DNA of 63,246 nt, taken from NCBI GenBank assembly GCA_037144255.1, contig JBAWXE010000007.1, forward strand, positions 1 to 63,246. The letters are read 5' to 3'. Positions 62,548-63,246 of the stretch are shown one piece after another (position 1 is the stretch's first letter; every line of letters starts with the position of its first letter). Source of the DNA: JBAWXE01 sp037144255. Lineage in GTDB: Bacteria; Bacteroidota; Bacteroidia; Chitinophagales; Chitinophagaceae. The notes below the pieces were generated by a model. The model was not told the origin of the DNA. It ran no database searches and saw nothing but the letters and a program-made list of their open reading frames with translations. The position numbers and the translations under genes are program-made.

Positions 62548-63246
62548 ATGAATCGTTATTTGCAACTCATCACACTACTTTTTTTGCCTTTGTTTTCCTT
62601 TGCTCAAAACGATACTATTTATTTCGATAGAAACTGGAAAAAATGTAGCCAAAGTACTGCTGTGTACTATCGGTTAGTACAACCTGTATCTCAAACTAAG
62701 TTTAAGGTCATAGATTATTTTGTATCTAATAACAAGATCGCAATGACCGGATATTCTGCTTGGCCAGACACACTTGTAAAAAACGGATATTTTGTCTTTT
62801 ATAACCAAAATGGTATTATTGATAGAGAAGGTAATTTTATAGTAGACCATGGTCAAGGTTTATGGAAATATTATTATCCCGATACTGCTATAGTTTGGTT
62901 TACTCAGAATTACAATGTGGGCATTTTACATGGTGAATTCTCAAGTTATTATAGAAACGGGAAGGTCAAAAGAACTGCCATGTATAACAAGGGAGAGCTT
63001 CTTAATGGTAATTGTTTCAATGAGTCTGGAGATACTATGCCATATACGCCTTTTATCATTTTACCTGAATTTAATGGTGACAGAATGGAATTTTTAAGTA
63101 AGAATATTAAATATCCTAACTACGCAAGAGAGAATAAAATCTCTGGTAAAGTTGTAGCTAAGTTTGTTGTAACAAAAACAGGTGAAATTGATGACATTTC
63201 TATTGTTAAAAGTGTAGATAAATCTCTGGATGAAGAAACTGTACGT
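62548..63246 (+). CDS. Secreted protein with MORN-like repeats and a TonB C-terminal domain (3' end outside window)
   Basis: 233 codons in frame to the window edge. Signal peptide (MNRYLQLITLLFLPLFSFAQ). The middle part has toxin-antitoxin/MORN-type strands (GNFIVDHGQGLWKYYYPD, GEFSSYYRNGKVKRTAMY). From about residue 185 the TonB C-terminal domain starts: KYPNYARENKISGKVVAKF, VVTKTGEIDDISIVKSVDK. It probably is an outer-membrane or periplasmic protein of the energy-transducer-like family common in Bacteroidota, not TonB proper, since it lacks an N-terminal anchor and Pro-rich region. The end is missing. Confidence 0.82.
   Translation, partial: MNRYLQLITLLFLPLFSFAQNDTIYFDRNWKKCSQSTAVYYRLVQPVSQTKFKVIDYFVSNNKIAMTGYSAWPDTLVKNGYFVFYNQNGIIDREGNFIVDHGQGLWKYYYPDTAIVWFTQNYNVGILHGEFSSYYRNGKVKRTAMYNKGELLNGNCFNESGDTMPYTPFIILPEFNGDRMEFLSKNIKYPNYARENKISGKVVAKFVVTKTGEIDDISIVKSVDKSLDEETVR

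Noticed and set aside
1..63246. tRNA and rRNA genes, insertion sequences, phage or integrase genes
   Set aside because: T-loop words such as GTTCGAAT occur only inside coding regions without cloverleaf context. No transposase or integrase motif was found in any real gene.

Overview
The window looks like chromosomal DNA of a Bacteroidota bacterium, most likely from the Chitinophagaceae/Sphingobacteriia side. Evidence: type A and type B type-IX-secretion (T9SS) C-terminal domains, SprB-like repeats, a GSCFA protein, a DUF5606 protein, an OMP_b-brl_3-type outer-membrane barrel, Bacteroidota-type promoters (TTG, about 19 bp, TAnnTTTG), weak Shine-Dalgarno signals and AT-rich DNA. No phage, insertion sequence, tRNA, rRNA or CRISPR array was seen.

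Layout. 1-11.5 kb: a truncated outer-membrane barrel protein, a GH3 glycosidase/beta-lactamase-fold fusion, mutL, and an NHL-repeat T9SS cargo protein. 12.1-26.6 kb: a complete 14-subunit complex I operon (nuoA to nuoN) on the minus strand behind one good promoter; three non-nuo genes (NlpE-like lipoprotein, SRPBCC protein, SnoaL-like secreted protein) sit between nuoE and nuoF. 26.9-35.8 kb: an AT-rich surface module on the plus strand (FkbM methyltransferase, GT2 glycosyltransferase, Wzx-like flippase) followed by a 1823-residue SprB-repeat adhesin. 35.9-41.3 kb: DUF5606 protein, GHL10 hydrolase, TPR protein and an alpha/beta-hydrolase lipoprotein. 41.3-43.3 kb: a small lipoprotein and a self-inhibited Fic enzyme. 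43.8-47.0 kb: a minus-strand group HU - TPR - 31-residue basic protein - RNase G/E. 47.5-53.5 kb: heme A synthase, a membrane patatin, histidine ammonia-lyase, a thioredoxin-fold protein and a MerR regulator. 53.7-58.5 kb: a possible small ORF, an ECF sigma factor overlapping a membrane-anchored partner, a GreA/B-like protein, a C1 peptidase and a GSCFA protein. 58.9-63.2 kb: clpP, a plausible operon lpxH - sixA-like - kinase/RapZ fusion, and a truncated TonB-C-domain protein.

Most notable: (i) a degenerate 11-bp, helically phased tandem repeat present at two distant intergenic loci (11821-11918 and 43690-43786), nine units each, with one unit also built into the nearby RNase G terminator; (ii) a fusion of an APH/AmgK-like kinase to the RapZ C-terminal sensor domain, in the same window as a NagZ-like/beta-lactamase-fold fusion, both suggesting amino-sugar or cell-wall recycling; (iii) three genes embedded in the nuo operon and a NuoG lacking its large domain; (iv) a MutL whose endonuclease motif appears degenerate; (v) a 31-residue, extremely basic protein between a TPR gene and the RNase G gene, whose leader can form two competing hairpins.

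All functional calls come from reading motifs by eye; no database search was possible.
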